A DNA stretch of 64,000 nucleotides from Chryseobacterium shigense (GTDB lineage Bacteria; Bacteroidota; Bacteroidia; Flavobacteriales; Weeksellaceae). Below, piece by piece: positions 7,914 to 16,224 of the stretch (positions are counted from its first letter, which is position 1; the number at the start of each line of letters is the position of its first letter). The stretch is taken from positions 248,001 to 312,000 of the forward strand of contig NZ_FTNY01000001.1 in the NCBI RefSeq assembly GCF_900156575.1, in the 5' to 3' direction. The notes beneath the pieces were generated by a model. The model was given only the letters and a program-made list of their open reading frames with translations. It was not told where the DNA came from and made no database searches. The translations under genes and the position numbers were made by a program.

Positions 7914-9080
7914 CTATCCTGCCAGCATTCTCAACACCTGATCAATTTCCTCCTGCGTATTAAAATAATGAGGGGACAGCCGGATCGCTTGGTCTACATT
8001 TTTCAAGGTAAAATCGATCAGAGCATTACTTTTATTGCTTACTGAAAAATAGACGTTGTTCTCTTTCAATATTTTATAAATACGTTCAATACTGTGATCA
8101 GCAGCACAGAACGTAACAATGCTGCACAAGTTATTCCCCTGATCCAAAACTCTTAAACCATTGTTCCGAAGGCCGCTGCGTAAGTTTTCTGCCAGTTTTT
8201 TATTATACGCTTCGATAGTCTGTAAACCTATTTCGTTAGCATATTTTGCAGCTTCTGTAAACCCTAAAATTGAACTGATGGAAGTTTCCCAATGTTCGAA
8301 TCGTTTCGCAGTTTTCAGGAGTTTATAATCATCAAAAGCAGTCCATTCTGCCCCACTCATATCCAAAAATAAAGGCGCCTTATCTTTATCTAAAACGTTC
8401 TTTGATACATATAAAAATCCTGTTCCTCTGGGTCCACGCATAAATTTCCTGCCCGTTACAGTTAGAAAATCACAGCCTATTTTTTCTACATCTACAACCA
8501 TCTGTCCTACCGACTGGCAGGCATCCACAAGATACAATACATCATAATGACGGCAAATCTTTCCGGCTCCTTCCACATTTTGAATCAGTCCGGAATTGGT
8601 TGGAACATGTGTTACAGCCACAAGTTTTGGATTGTATTTTTTGATCAGGTTTTCCAAATCTTCCAGATCCAGTTCATGATCAGAAAGGGTTTTAGTCCTG
8701 ATTACTTTAACACCTGAATTTTTCTGCAGTGATAAAAAAGCGATCTGATTTGAGATATAGTCATCGTTGGTTGTGATAATAGCATCTCCACTTTCAAACC
8801 TTATGCTTGACAAAGCCTTAGCATAAGCATCGGTAGAGCTCACGGTAAAGGCCATATGATCTGGTTGGGCATTAATCAGCTTAGCGGCTTCTTCATAGAA
8901 TTGATTGATCTGTTCAGCATTCCTGTCAGCCGCTTCATATCCTCCATACTGCTGTTCTGAATGAATATGGCTGATCATTGTTTTCACTACAGTTTCCGGC
9001 ATCAATGATCCTCCTGCGCTGTTAAAAAATAGCTTATCGGTACAGCCGGGGGTATCTCTTCTAATGATATTGAGGTCCAT
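7914..9080 (-). CDS. Aminotransferase class V-fold PLP enzyme
   Basis: A 388-residue fold-type I PLP enzyme of the cysteine-desulfurase/isopenicillin-N-epimerase-like superfamily. It has N-terminal FFNSAGGSLMPETVV, substrate-loop TVSSTDAYAKALSS, the PLP Asp in YLVDACQSVGQ, and the lysine region VTGRKFMRGPRGTGFLYV. The catalytic cysteine loop of IscS/SufS is not evident, so sulfur mobilisation is doubtful. It may be an aminotransferase, epimerase or lyase. It is convergent with the DtxR-type gene and follows the T6SS module in the same direction, but a terminator lies between them. Confidence 0.8.
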   Translation of the reverse strand: MDLNIIRRDTPGCTDKLFFNSAGGSLMPETVVKTMISHIHSEQQYGGYEAADRNAEQINQFYEEAAKLINAQPDHMAFTVSSTDAYAKALSSIRFESGDAIITTNDDYISNQIAFLSLQKNSGVKVIRTKTLSDHELDLEDLENLIKKYNPKLVAVTHVPTNSGLIQNVEGAGKICRHYDVLYLVDACQSVGQMVVDVEKIGCDFLTVTGRKFMRGPRGTGFLYVSKNVLDKDKAPLFLDMSGAEWTAFDDYKLLKTAKRFEHWETSISSILGFTEAAKYANEIGLQTIEAYNKKLAENLRSGLRNNGLRVLDQGNNLCSIVTFCAADHSIERIYKILKENNVYFSVSNKSNALIDFTLKNVDQAIRLSPHYFNTQEEIDQVLRMLAG

Positions 9081-9130
9081 ATTTTATGGGTTCTGATGAT
9101 GTAATAATTTAATTCAATTTTTTTTCACAT

Positions 9131-9160
9131 AAAAAATCCCGAAAGTTGAAGTCCGGGATT
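9131..9160 (-). terminator. Intrinsic terminator of the T6SS module
   Basis: Stem AATCCCG (9135-9141) pairs with CGGGATT (9154-9160). On the - strand the stem is followed by a run of T, the complement of the A-run at 9131-9136. It lies immediately downstream of tssK. Confidence 0.7.
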
Positions 9161-9180
9161 GATATAGTTGCTTATTTTCA

Positions 9181-10320
9181 TTAGTCTAAAACGCTCCAAC
9201 CTCTCTTCGGATTGGTATTGGAAGAAACTTCCTGTTCGTTGACAATGATATTTTCTTTTCTCTGACCGATGTAGTCAAGTTCGCTTAGTTTAGAGAAAAT
9301 GATTTCTAAGCTGCGAAGCATTTGCTGGATATACAACAACGGCTCTCCGCAATTGTGATGGTCATAGTTGGTTTCTGCCACAATAGAAAGCTGGTTCAGT
9401 AAAGTATGGGGGGCAATCTCACTCCATTCTAAACTGTAATTCAGCATTTCTTCCAGTTCGGCAGGAACCAGAAGCTGTGTAGAATTATAAAGATGAAGAG
9501 CCAGTTTTGCGAATGCCTCAATCAAAAATACAGGCGGTTGCCATGGAATAATATTTCTAAATTGGAAATACATATCTCCAAATGTATTCACCATTGTTGT
9601 ACACAAATATTTAACGTTTTGTGCCAGTGCGGTATTTTGATTCTTATGAGAGGTCTTTTGAATAATCTTAAAGGCATACTGCTGAAGATTCCCTATAGAC
9701 TTGGCATAGCTTCCATAATAATCAAGTAAAACAGGATGACTCTGAATAGACGTACACGGTGGAATAAAATTAGAATCTACCTGAGCGATATTGGCTTTCA
9801 GATCTACCTTTCCGATGATCAGATAATTCCCTCCTGAATAGCTGCTGTTCAGCGAAGTTACAGGAAGCAATTCGATGTGGTGATTCGGCTGTGCATTGGG
9901 ATGACGGGGTGGAATTTCCTCCGGGTCAATATCTCCGAAAGGTACTTTATCAAAAGGATTAACCGAGATCAGAATATAATAATCTCCGTCTGCCTGTTCT
10001 TCGTTCATCGATCTGGCCAGAGATTTGACACTGACTCTTCTGTCCGTTAAATCAATACGATAGCCCGCCATTGTGATCGCGCTACATCTTTTGATCACTA
10101 GCTGAACATCGTTGGTAGCGGTATTATGGACATCAAAAATTGTTTTGTCGGTAAATTCATTGGAGATGGGCAGGAGACCATAATTATATGTGTTGATACC
10201 CAGCGAACTGGAATCTCTGATCGTGTCAATTAAAAAATTATCCTGATCATTAAGGTGTCTCTGGGAAACTTTCATCCCGTCTACCCAGTTGATCGCAAAA
10301 TGTTTAATAGGCTGTATCAT
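9181..10320 (-). CDS. tssK: T6SS baseplate protein TssK (subtype iii)
   Basis: A 379-residue protein resembling Bacteroidota TssK, the trimeric adaptor that joins the T6SS baseplate to the membrane complex. The N-terminal region HFAINWVDGMKVSQRHLNDQ matches the TssK opening (W-x-D-G-M-x-L-x-x-x-H-F-x-x-Q in proteobacterial forms). A beta-rich shoulder domain follows (RCSAITMAGYRIDLTD) and then a helical C-terminal half. No signal peptide or membrane span is present, as expected. It is the last gene of a three-gene leftward operon (tssG-like, tssN, tssK) with 26-54 bp gaps. Confidence 0.75.
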   Translation of the reverse strand: MIQPIKHFAINWVDGMKVSQRHLNDQDNFLIDTIRDSSSLGINTYNYGLLPISNEFTDKTIFDVHNTATNDVQLVIKRCSAITMAGYRIDLTDRRVSVKSLARSMNEEQADGDYYILISVNPFDKVPFGDIDPEEIPPRHPNAQPNHHIELLPVTSLNSSYSGGNYLIIGKVDLKANIAQVDSNFIPPCTSIQSHPVLLDYYGSYAKSIGNLQQYAFKIIQKTSHKNQNTALAQNVKYLCTTMVNTFGDMYFQFRNIIPWQPPVFLIEAFAKLALHLYNSTQLLVPAELEEMLNYSLEWSEIAPHTLLNQLSIVAETNYDHHNCGEPLLYIQQMLRSLEIIFSKLSELDYIGQRKENIIVNEQEVSSNTNPKRGWSVLD

Positions 10321-10346
10321 ATGTAATACTTTTAAATTTTCTGTGA

Positions 10347-11249
10347 TTATGATTTTTTCAATACTCCTTCTTCCTCATGCTGGATCACTCTCTTGCAAAT
10401 CACGACCTCATTTTCGGAAATGCTGTTGGTAGAAATGTCCTGGTCGAAATCAATATATTTTCTAAAACTGAAAAATGATTTTTTGGTGTAAAAAATCCAG
10501 TAATAAGATTCTTTTTCTATATCTGAAAGGTGAATGATTGAGTTAGGATTTTTATGGTTATAATCATCCACTACCCTATAAAACCAGTCTCCGAAGGTTA
10601 CTCCCGTAGGCAACGTTTTGGCTTTAATTCTAAATCTGTTGGTGTCTTCCAGGTTTTTACTCAACTCAACATTCAATACCATCAGCCTGTCAAAATCCAC
10701 CCCATCGAAGTCAGGAAGTTTTTGATCCGGCGAATACCTCCAGGTTTTATAAATATCAAAAGGAATGCTGATGAACTGAACATAGCAATAATAAAATACC
10801 ATCGGAACAAGGAAGATCACCATACTTGTGGCCGCCATGACAGCATACCCCGTTCCCTTGCTCATCCAGTTAAAGATCAAAGTAAATAAAAATCCTCCAA
10901 AAGCAATACAGGTCAATGAAAGCAGGGATTCAAACAAAATACTCATCCCAACTGAATCAATATGTTTTCTGAAATACCGGTGCAGTAAATTGACATGAAT
11001 AATCCCAAAAATAAGATAGAAAACCTGGGCTATAAGATACCAGTACGGATTAAAAAGATTTCCGGCAAACCCAAAAATTCCAGGCAGAGCCAGACATAAA
11101 CTGCAAAGAAGAACATAGATAATAATTACTTTAATCTTGATCGCAGGTTTATTTCTTCTGAGCAACCCCAGAATAAACATCATAATTACTGCGATTAAAG
11201 GCATTAAAATATACCTTAAAAAAATACCTTTTACTGAAGAAATTTCCAT
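10347..11249 (-). CDS. tssN: TssN-like T6SS-iii membrane protein
   Basis: A 300-residue protein with about six hydrophobic segments in the first 175 residues (e.g. YILMPLIAVIMMFILGLL, IIIYVLLCSLCLALPGIFG, MVIFLVPMVFYYCYVQF) and a soluble C-terminal domain of about 125 residues (PTGVTFGDWFYRVVDDYNHK...). This layout and its place between TssG- and TssK-like genes fit TssN, a protein specific to Bacteroidota T6SS-iii and part of the alternative membrane complex that replaces TssJLM. The identification rests on topology, context and sequence impression. Confidence 0.65.
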   Translation of the reverse strand: MEISSVKGIFLRYILMPLIAVIMMFILGLLRRNKPAIKIKVIIIYVLLCSLCLALPGIFGFAGNLFNPYWYLIAQVFYLIFGIIHVNLLHRYFRKHIDSVGMSILFESLLSLTCIAFGGFLFTLIFNWMSKGTGYAVMAATSMVIFLVPMVFYYCYVQFISIPFDIYKTWRYSPDQKLPDFDGVDFDRLMVLNVELSKNLEDTNRFRIKAKTLPTGVTFGDWFYRVVDDYNHKNPNSIIHLSDIEKESYYWIFYTKKSFFSFRKYIDFDQDISTNSISENEVVICKRVIQHEEEGVLKKS

Positions 11250-11303
11250 TAGTTTCTTTTCAAATTTATACTTGGTTGGTCGTTGTAAATATAATAAATT
11301 ATT

Positions 11304-12245
11304 TTAGAGGAATGTAGAGTATCCAAGACGGCTGGCATTTCTTTCGTCATCTTCAAGACTGAACGAATATTCTTCTTTCTCTGTAATGAAATTTTCCACC
11401 ACGTCTACCGTTACGGGCAGAAAATAATCATATAAAGCCTGGAGTACATTTCTGAATGGATTTCCCGCAATATATTTTTTCATTTCCGTATAAGGAATGG
11501 GCCCAATATTGACCACCCAGTTTCTTTGTCCGTCCATATGCTTTCCGCTCGGAATATAAGTCACTCCCAATTTGGAATTGCCCAATAACATAGAATCATC
11601 ATTTCTTTCGATCCGATCTATAATATTGGGGGTAAAAGTAACTTCCACCGGTACCTGAAGAAAAGCGGTCATGCATCTTTCAAACCATTTCTTATCTCCT
11701 CTGATCTGATGAAAAAAGGGCAAAATGTAGATGAAAATATAAGCATTCTGCTCGTCAAGCATTTTGATAAGAGGCCAGAGCTCGCTCACAGTTTCCAAAA
11801 GCGTATCTGTACTGCTTGAAATATCAAACTCCGATTCTTTAAGCAGAGCACTGATTTCTGTAAAAAAAACTTCAAGCTCAAAAGGACGGAAAAATTTCCG
11901 GGCGTCCTCTTCTATTTTCTTTTGTTTCCGGATTTCACGAACTACCGTATCCACATTCTTTCGGGAAGCTCCCAAAGACGGTGGATGAAAAAGCCCTTCA
12001 GGAAGATAGTCATAAATTCCCTCTCTATAGGTTTCTATTGTGAAGACTTCTTCATCAAATCCTAAATAACTGCTGGAAATACTTTTGATATCCTTCAGGT
12101 AAGCACGGTCGTTGATCCCGATCCGCTCTATAAATATATTGCTTACCGCACGCTGATATTTCAAAAGATTCACCGCCACGGCTTCAGCTTTGAAGTCGGT
12201 CTGCAGTTTATTGTAATACATGTCTACAATATTATTCTCATACAT
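11304..12245 (-). CDS. tssG: TssG-like T6SS baseplate protein
   Basis: A 313-residue soluble protein with no signal peptide. The segment IETYREGIYDYLPEGLFHPP near residue 80, the IRKQKKIEEDARKFFRPFE helix and a beta-rich C-terminal part (LGVTYIPSGKH, WVVNIGPIPYTEMKKYI) fit the TssF/TssG wedge proteins of T6SS-iii. The length (about 310) favours TssG over TssF (about 600). It is the first gene of the operon with tssN and tssK. An alternative reading is another baseplate subunit of the same family. Confidence 0.6.
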   Translation of the reverse strand: MYENNIVDMYYNKLQTDFKAEAVAVNLLKYQRAVSNIFIERIGINDRAYLKDIKSISSSYLGFDEEVFTIETYREGIYDYLPEGLFHPPSLGASRKNVDTVVREIRKQKKIEEDARKFFRPFELEVFFTEISALLKESEFDISSSTDTLLETVSELWPLIKMLDEQNAYIFIYILPFFHQIRGDKKWFERCMTAFLQVPVEVTFTPNIIDRIERNDDSMLLGNSKLGVTYIPSGKHMDGQRNWVVNIGPIPYTEMKKYIAGNPFRNVLQALYDYFLPVTVDVVENFITEKEEYSFSLEDDERNASRLGYSTFL

Positions 12246-12563
12246 AGTGTTTCCTGTGATTATGACTTGTAAAGATAATATATCTCATAAGTTTGAAAAA
12301 ATAAATTACCAACAATTTTATTTTAAAAGTACTAATTTATTAACATTAATGGGAATAATATATGACAAATTCCGTGAAAATACGGTAATACCGCGTTTTT
12401 GCCAGTTTAAGACTCCAATTTGCACATCAACAGGTTCTTCTTGATACACCGTCGTTTACAATATAAAATCCCTTTCATTTTGGAATTTCAGATAATTTTA
12501 TACCCTATTCCCTTTATTTAGATTAAGTTTTATTAACATCCATAGGATAAGAAATTGCTCATA
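12246..12563. other. Divergent intergenic region between T6SS module and nuclease
   Basis: A gap of about 320 bp upstream of both the leftward tss operon and the rightward nuclease gene. On the - strand a weak -7-like TATCTTTA occurs at 12279-12272 in front of tssG. A short palindrome CGGTA-A-TACCG lies at 12383-12393 and could be an operator. No gene is seen; the reading frame at 12220-12444 is not credible. Confidence 0.4.
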
Positions 12564-12598
12564 ATTGATGGAGGTTCGGAAACCGGGCCGTATCTTTG
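12564..12598 (+). promoter_or_regulatory. Bacteroidota-type promoter of the S1/P1 nuclease gene
   Basis: ATTG (12564-12567), a 23-bp spacer, then TATCTTTG (12591-12598) matches the -33/-7 pattern. The implied start of transcription, near 12605, leaves a leader of about 17 bases and excludes the longer open frame beginning at 12565. Confidence 0.65.
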
Positions 12599-12621
12599 CC
12601 GCTTGTAAAATGTTATTTATA

Positions 12622-13413
12622 ATGAAAAGTATTTATTCTAAAATTCTGATTTTAGCATTCATTTCATCTTCACTTTATTCTTATGCATGGGGATTAGCGG
12701 GACACCGGGTGATCGCAGAGATCGCAGAAAACCATCTTTCAGGGAAGGCAAGAAGAGAAATCAAGAAAATAATGGGGAAAGAACGTCTGGCGTATTGGGC
12801 GAACTGGCCGGACTTTATCAAGTCGGATACCACAGGTGCCTGGAAACAAGCTTCATCATGGCATTACGTCAACATTGATCCACAGACAGATTTTAAAAAT
12901 TTTGATCAAAAACTGAAAATGCAGGCGGGTCCAAGTCTTTACACTCAGGTAAACACTTTGTCCAGCCAGATCAAAGACGAAAAGACCTCTGCAAAAGACA
13001 GAAAAATTGCTTTGATCTTCCTGATTCATATTATGGGAGACCTTGCGCAGCCTCTTCACGTAGGAAGAGCTGAAGATCTTGGTGGAAACAAAATCAATGT
13101 TACTTATTTCGGAGAAAAAACCAATCTTCACTCTGTATGGGACGGAAAACTGGTAGATTCCCAGAAATACAGCTACACAGAATATGCGCAACTTTTAGAT
13201 ATTAAATCAAAGGATGAAGTGGCACAGATTCAGACCGGAACGGTAGAAGACTGGTTGTATGATTCTCATAAAATCGCCAACAAGATTTATGCACAGACTC
13301 CAAACGATTCAAAATTAGCGTACGATTATCAGTACAAATTCAATGATACTCTTGAAAGACAGCTTCTTTACGGAGGTCTTAGACTGGCAAAATTATTGAA
13401 CGATTTGTTTTAA
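12622..13413 (+). CDS. Secreted S1/P1-type nuclease
   Basis: A 263-residue protein with a signal peptide (MKSIYSKILILAFISSSLYSYA) cleaved just before Trp. In S1/P1 nucleases the mature N-terminal Trp is a zinc ligand. The other ligand motifs follow: WGLAGHRVIAEIAENHL, SSWHYVN, HIMGDLAQPLHVG and NLHSVWDGKLV, supplying the His/Asp residues of a three-zinc site. These enzymes cut single-stranded DNA and RNA, and 3'-mononucleotides, outside the cytoplasm. The start at 12622 is chosen because the -7 element at 12591 lies inside the longer frame. Single gene with its own promoter and terminator. Confidence 0.9.
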   Translation: MKSIYSKILILAFISSSLYSYAWGLAGHRVIAEIAENHLSGKARREIKKIMGKERLAYWANWPDFIKSDTTGAWKQASSWHYVNIDPQTDFKNFDQKLKMQAGPSLYTQVNTLSSQIKDEKTSAKDRKIALIFLIHIMGDLAQPLHVGRAEDLGGNKINVTYFGEKTNLHSVWDGKLVDSQKYSYTEYAQLLDIKSKDEVAQIQTGTVEDWLYDSHKIANKIYAQTPNDSKLAYDYQYKFNDTLERQLLYGGLRLAKLLNDLF

Positions 13414-13465
13414 TGATTATTGTTAACATGTAAATCATAAAAGAATTTTTAATTCTTTACTGTAC

Positions 13466-13493
13466 AAGCGGAACTTCGGTTTCGCTTTTTTTT
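13466..13493 (+). terminator. Intrinsic terminator of the nuclease gene
   Basis: AAGCGGAAC (13466-13474), loop TTCG, GTTTCGCTT (13479-13487) with one G-T pair, followed by a T-run to about 13493. Confidence 0.85.
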
Positions 13494-13686
13494 GTTGGAA
13501 TCGAAGGCTAAGATAAAAATTAAAAATTCAGATTCGAACTTCATAGTCTATCTGATATCTCAAATCTATTAATCTCGCCTCTTTACTCTTTTCCACCCTT
13601 AATTTAAAAAATAATTAAAACACGTGTAACCTTTTTACCCTTTCATACGTATAATATATAGTAACTCTTTTTGAGGATAAAAATAG

Positions 13687-14553
13687 ATGAGACAATTAAA
13701 AATCACTAAGCAGGTAACCAACAGGGAAACTGCTTCATTAGACAAGTATTTGCAGGAAATTGGTAAAGTGGAACTGATCACTGCGGACGAAGAAGTAGAT
13801 TTGGCACAAAAAATACGTGCGGGCGACAGAGCTGCACTGGAGAAATTAATCAAGGCCAACCTTCGTTTCGTGGTTTCTGTATCCAAGCAATACCAAAATC
13901 AAGGTCTTTCTTTACCCGATTTGATTAATGAAGGTAATTTAGGATTGATGAAAGCGGCAAAAAGGTACGATGAAACTAGAGGTTTCAAATTTATCTCTTA
14001 TGCGGTTTGGTGGATTCGTCAGTCAATTTTACAGGCTTTAGCTGAGCAGTCAAGAATTGTAAGGCTTCCGTTGAATAAAATCGGCTCCATCAACAAAATT
14101 AATAAGGCATACGCTCACCTTGAACAGGAAAATGAAAGACCACCTTCTCCGGAAGAATTGGCTGAAGTTCTTGACATGAGCGAGGAAGATATTAAAGAAT
14201 CTATGAAAAACTCCGGAAGACACCTGTCCATGGATGCACCTTTGGTAGAAGGTGAAGATTCTAATCTTTACGATGTATTGCGTTCAGGAGAATCTCCAAG
14301 TCCGGATAAAGATTTGATGCTTGAATCTCTTCAGATTGAGATTGAAAGAGCATTAAACACTTTGACTCCAAGAGAGGCTGATTTGGTAAGATTGTACTTC
14401 GGATTGAACGGCAAGCATCCTATGACTTTAGAAGAAATTGGCGAAACTTTCGATCTTACGAGAGAAAGAGTGCGTCAGATCAAGGAAAAAGCGATCAAGA
14501 GATTAAAGCACAATACCAGAAGTAAGATCTTGAAATCTTATTTAGGTAAATAA
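13687..14553 (+). CDS. rpoD: Primary sigma factor RpoD/SigA
   Basis: A 288-residue sigma-70 protein of the compact Bacteroidota type, lacking the long region 1.1 and non-conserved insert of E. coli RpoD. It has region 1.2 ([20 protein letters not shown]), region 2 ([35 protein letters not shown]; then [17 protein letters not shown] for 2.3-2.4), region 3 ([17 protein letters not shown]) and region 4.2 ([28 protein letters not shown]). In this phylum it recognises TTTG / TAnnTTTG promoters rather than TTGACA / TATAAT; many such sites occur in this window. Single gene, ending in a strong terminator. Confidence 0.95.
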   Translation: MRQLKITKQVTNRETASLDKYLQEIGKVELITADEEVDLAQKIRAGDRAALEKLIKANLRFVVSVSKQYQNQGLSLPDLINEGNLGLMKAAKRYDETRGFKFISYAVWWIRQSILQALAEQSRIVRLPLNKIGSINKINKAYAHLEQENERPPSPEELAEVLDMSEEDIKESMKNSGRHLSMDAPLVEGEDSNLYDVLRSGESPSPDKDLMLESLQIEIERALNTLTPREADLVRLYFGLNGKHPMTLEEIGETFDLTRERVRQIKEKAIKRLKHNTRSKILKSYLGK

Positions 14554-14576
14554 ATTTTAGCGCAAAACAATGTATG

Positions 14577-14607
14577 CGGAGTCTGTTTTCAGGCTCCGTT
14601 TTTTTTA
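14577..14607 (+). terminator. rpoD intrinsic terminator
   Basis: CGGAGTCTG (14577-14585), loop TTTT, CAGGCTCCG (14590-14598) with one wobble pair, then nine T. Confidence 0.9.
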
Positions 14608-14618
14608 TTTTTGTATTT

Positions 14619-15059
14619 ATGAATACAGATGTATACTTTTTGATTGGAGGGATCATTCTATTTTTTATTTTGATTAATCTCTTGCTTTATTTTTATCATA
14701 AGAATAGACGCACCCTTTTTTTCAGGTATATCAAAGACAGAAATTATACGGTAATAAAAAATATTGAAAGCCATATTGAAAGCTATTCAAAAGTAAGTAC
14801 AAAACTTACTTATTGTAAGGCGGATATTGTTTTTTTAGAACAGGATATTTTTATTATTCCTTTCAATAAACCAATTTTACAACTGCGTACTAGCCCGGAA
14901 GTTTACCCTTACGTTTCCTTAAACTTTAAAACTTCTTGTAAAAAGATACATGATCATACACTGGAAATTAAAGGAGATACAAGTCTGGGAAGCTTTAAAA
15001 TCTCTTTAAATTTTAAAAATAAAAATTTCGATTTGCATTCTGTTGTACAATGGGTGTAA
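14619..15059 (+). CDS. Single-pass membrane protein, unknown function
   Basis: A 146-residue protein starting at the ATG at 14619; the longer frame from 14574 runs through the rpoD terminator hairpin and is rejected. One N-terminal transmembrane helix (VYFLIGGIILFFILINLLLYF) is followed by a basic turn (HKNRR) and a soluble domain of mostly short strands. By the positive-inside rule that domain is probably cytoplasmic. No family is recognised. It ends 50 bases before the next lipoprotein gene, and the two may be co-transcribed. Confidence 0.6.
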   Translation: MNTDVYFLIGGIILFFILINLLLYFYHKNRRTLFFRYIKDRNYTVIKNIESHIESYSKVSTKLTYCKADIVFLEQDIFIIPFNKPILQLRTSPEVYPYVSLNFKTSCKKIHDHTLEIKGDTSLGSFKISLNFKNKNFDLHSVVQWV

Positions 15060-15109
15060 CAATTTTCAGACTATCTTCAACTAATAAGGAAACCCCAATC
15101 AAAAAAATT

Positions 15110-15703
15110 ATGAAAAAAATACTTTTCGCTTCCGCACTGATCTTATCAGTACTTTCCTGTACAGAAAATAAGCCTGAGAATACTCCGGCTGTAGACAATG
15201 CAGTTGATAACGCAGAATCATCTGTTTCCGGTACTTTAAAAAGCTATCGTGATGAAAATATGATTGATAAAATTTATTCCGAACTGATCAAAAATGATAA
15301 AAACCTGAAGCTTTTGGACGATAAACTTGTCCAACTTTATGAGGAAAACAGAAAGGTTCTGGCGCTCTATGCAGAGATCCTTCATAAATCCGAATCTTTT
15401 TATCTTGATGCCAAAAGTCTGGCCGGAACGATCAAAGATTCTCTACTAAAACAACAAGTTGAAAAAGAAATTACAATAAGTTCTGACCAATATGATCTTA
15501 CAATAAGCAAAGTGAAAGAACTGATGGCGAAAGTAAATCAAAACATTGATGATATCAACAATCAATACACTGCTTTTAAAATCAGAAAAACACTTCCTGA
15601 GATCGGAAAATACCAGAATGCCCATCCTCTGAAAACTGATAGTTTGGAAAGTCTTATCAAAAAACAAAATGAATTACTGAACGAACTGAAAAATTTAAAA
15701 TAA
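15110..15703 (+). CDS. Coiled-coil lipoprotein
   Basis: A 197-residue protein starting at the ATG at 15110, which gives a canonical lipoprotein signal (MKKILFASALILSVLSC, Cys17). After a short Asn/Asp/Pro-rich linker (ENTPAVDNAVDNAES) the protein is almost wholly helical with heptad-like spacing and Lys/Leu/Glu/Gln-rich composition (about residues 50-197), so it is likely an extended coiled coil. The function is unknown. It lies four bases before the GNAT gene, which suggests translational coupling. Confidence 0.75.
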   Translation: MKKILFASALILSVLSCTENKPENTPAVDNAVDNAESSVSGTLKSYRDENMIDKIYSELIKNDKNLKLLDDKLVQLYEENRKVLALYAEILHKSESFYLDAKSLAGTIKDSLLKQQVEKEITISSDQYDLTISKVKELMAKVNQNIDDINNQYTAFKIRKTLPEIGKYQNAHPLKTDSLESLIKKQNELLNELKNLK

Positions 15704-15707
15704 AACA

Positions 15708-16205
15708 ATGAATTACACCACACAATGGCTTTCCGATACCGCCCGAACTGAAGAACTGGTTGATTTTTTCATCACCCACAAAACGGATTCCTATATTTCG
15801 CATGGCGAGATTATATCAGGAAGAGCTTTGGATGCAAACCATTGGAATCCTGATTTAAAAGACATATTAACAGCTCAGTTTCACTCTGGATTTACTGTAG
15901 ATCAGAATTCAAAATTAAATATTCTGATAGCTGAAAATGAAGAGGGAAAGATCATAGGAATGCTCGTTTTCAATATTATTACCGGATACAAAAATTATGC
16001 GGTATTGGAAGATATGCTTTTGGATCATTCTCTCAGAGGACAATCACTGGGAAGTACTTTGCTGGAGAAGGCTGTGGAAGAGGCTAAAAACTGGAATATC
16101 AGTTTTATGATGTTGGAAAGTGGGCTCAATAATACAGGTGCTCATCACTTCTTTAATAAGTATGGATTTAAGAAAGTATCTGAAAATTATATTTTAACAC
16201 TTTAA
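15708..16205 (+). CDS. GNAT-family N-acetyltransferase
   Basis: A 165-residue protein with the acetyl-CoA-binding core of GNAT enzymes: strand NILIAENEEGKIIGMLVFNII, strand AVLEDMLLDHSLRGQSLGSTLLEKAVEEA (the R-G-Q-S-L-G-S loop corresponds to the Q/RxxGxG/A pyrophosphate-binding motif), and the end motif NTGAHHFFNKYGFKK. The substrate is unknown. It lies directly between the coiled-coil lipoprotein and the FAD monooxygenase gene, all rightward with gaps under 20 bases, so the three probably form an operon. Confidence 0.85.
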   Translation: MNYTTQWLSDTARTEELVDFFITHKTDSYISHGEIISGRALDANHWNPDLKDILTAQFHSGFTVDQNSKLNILIAENEEGKIIGMLVFNIITGYKNYAVLEDMLLDHSLRGQSLGSTLLEKAVEEAKNWNISFMMLESGLNNTGAHHFFNKYGFKKVSENYILTL

Positions 16206-16224
16206 GAGATCAAAACCGATTCTG

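Noticed and set aside
7914..9080. Cysteine desulfurase (IscS/SufS) assignment
   Set aside because: The catalytic cysteine loop is not evident and no iron-sulfur assembly genes are adjacent; kept as a class V-fold enzyme.
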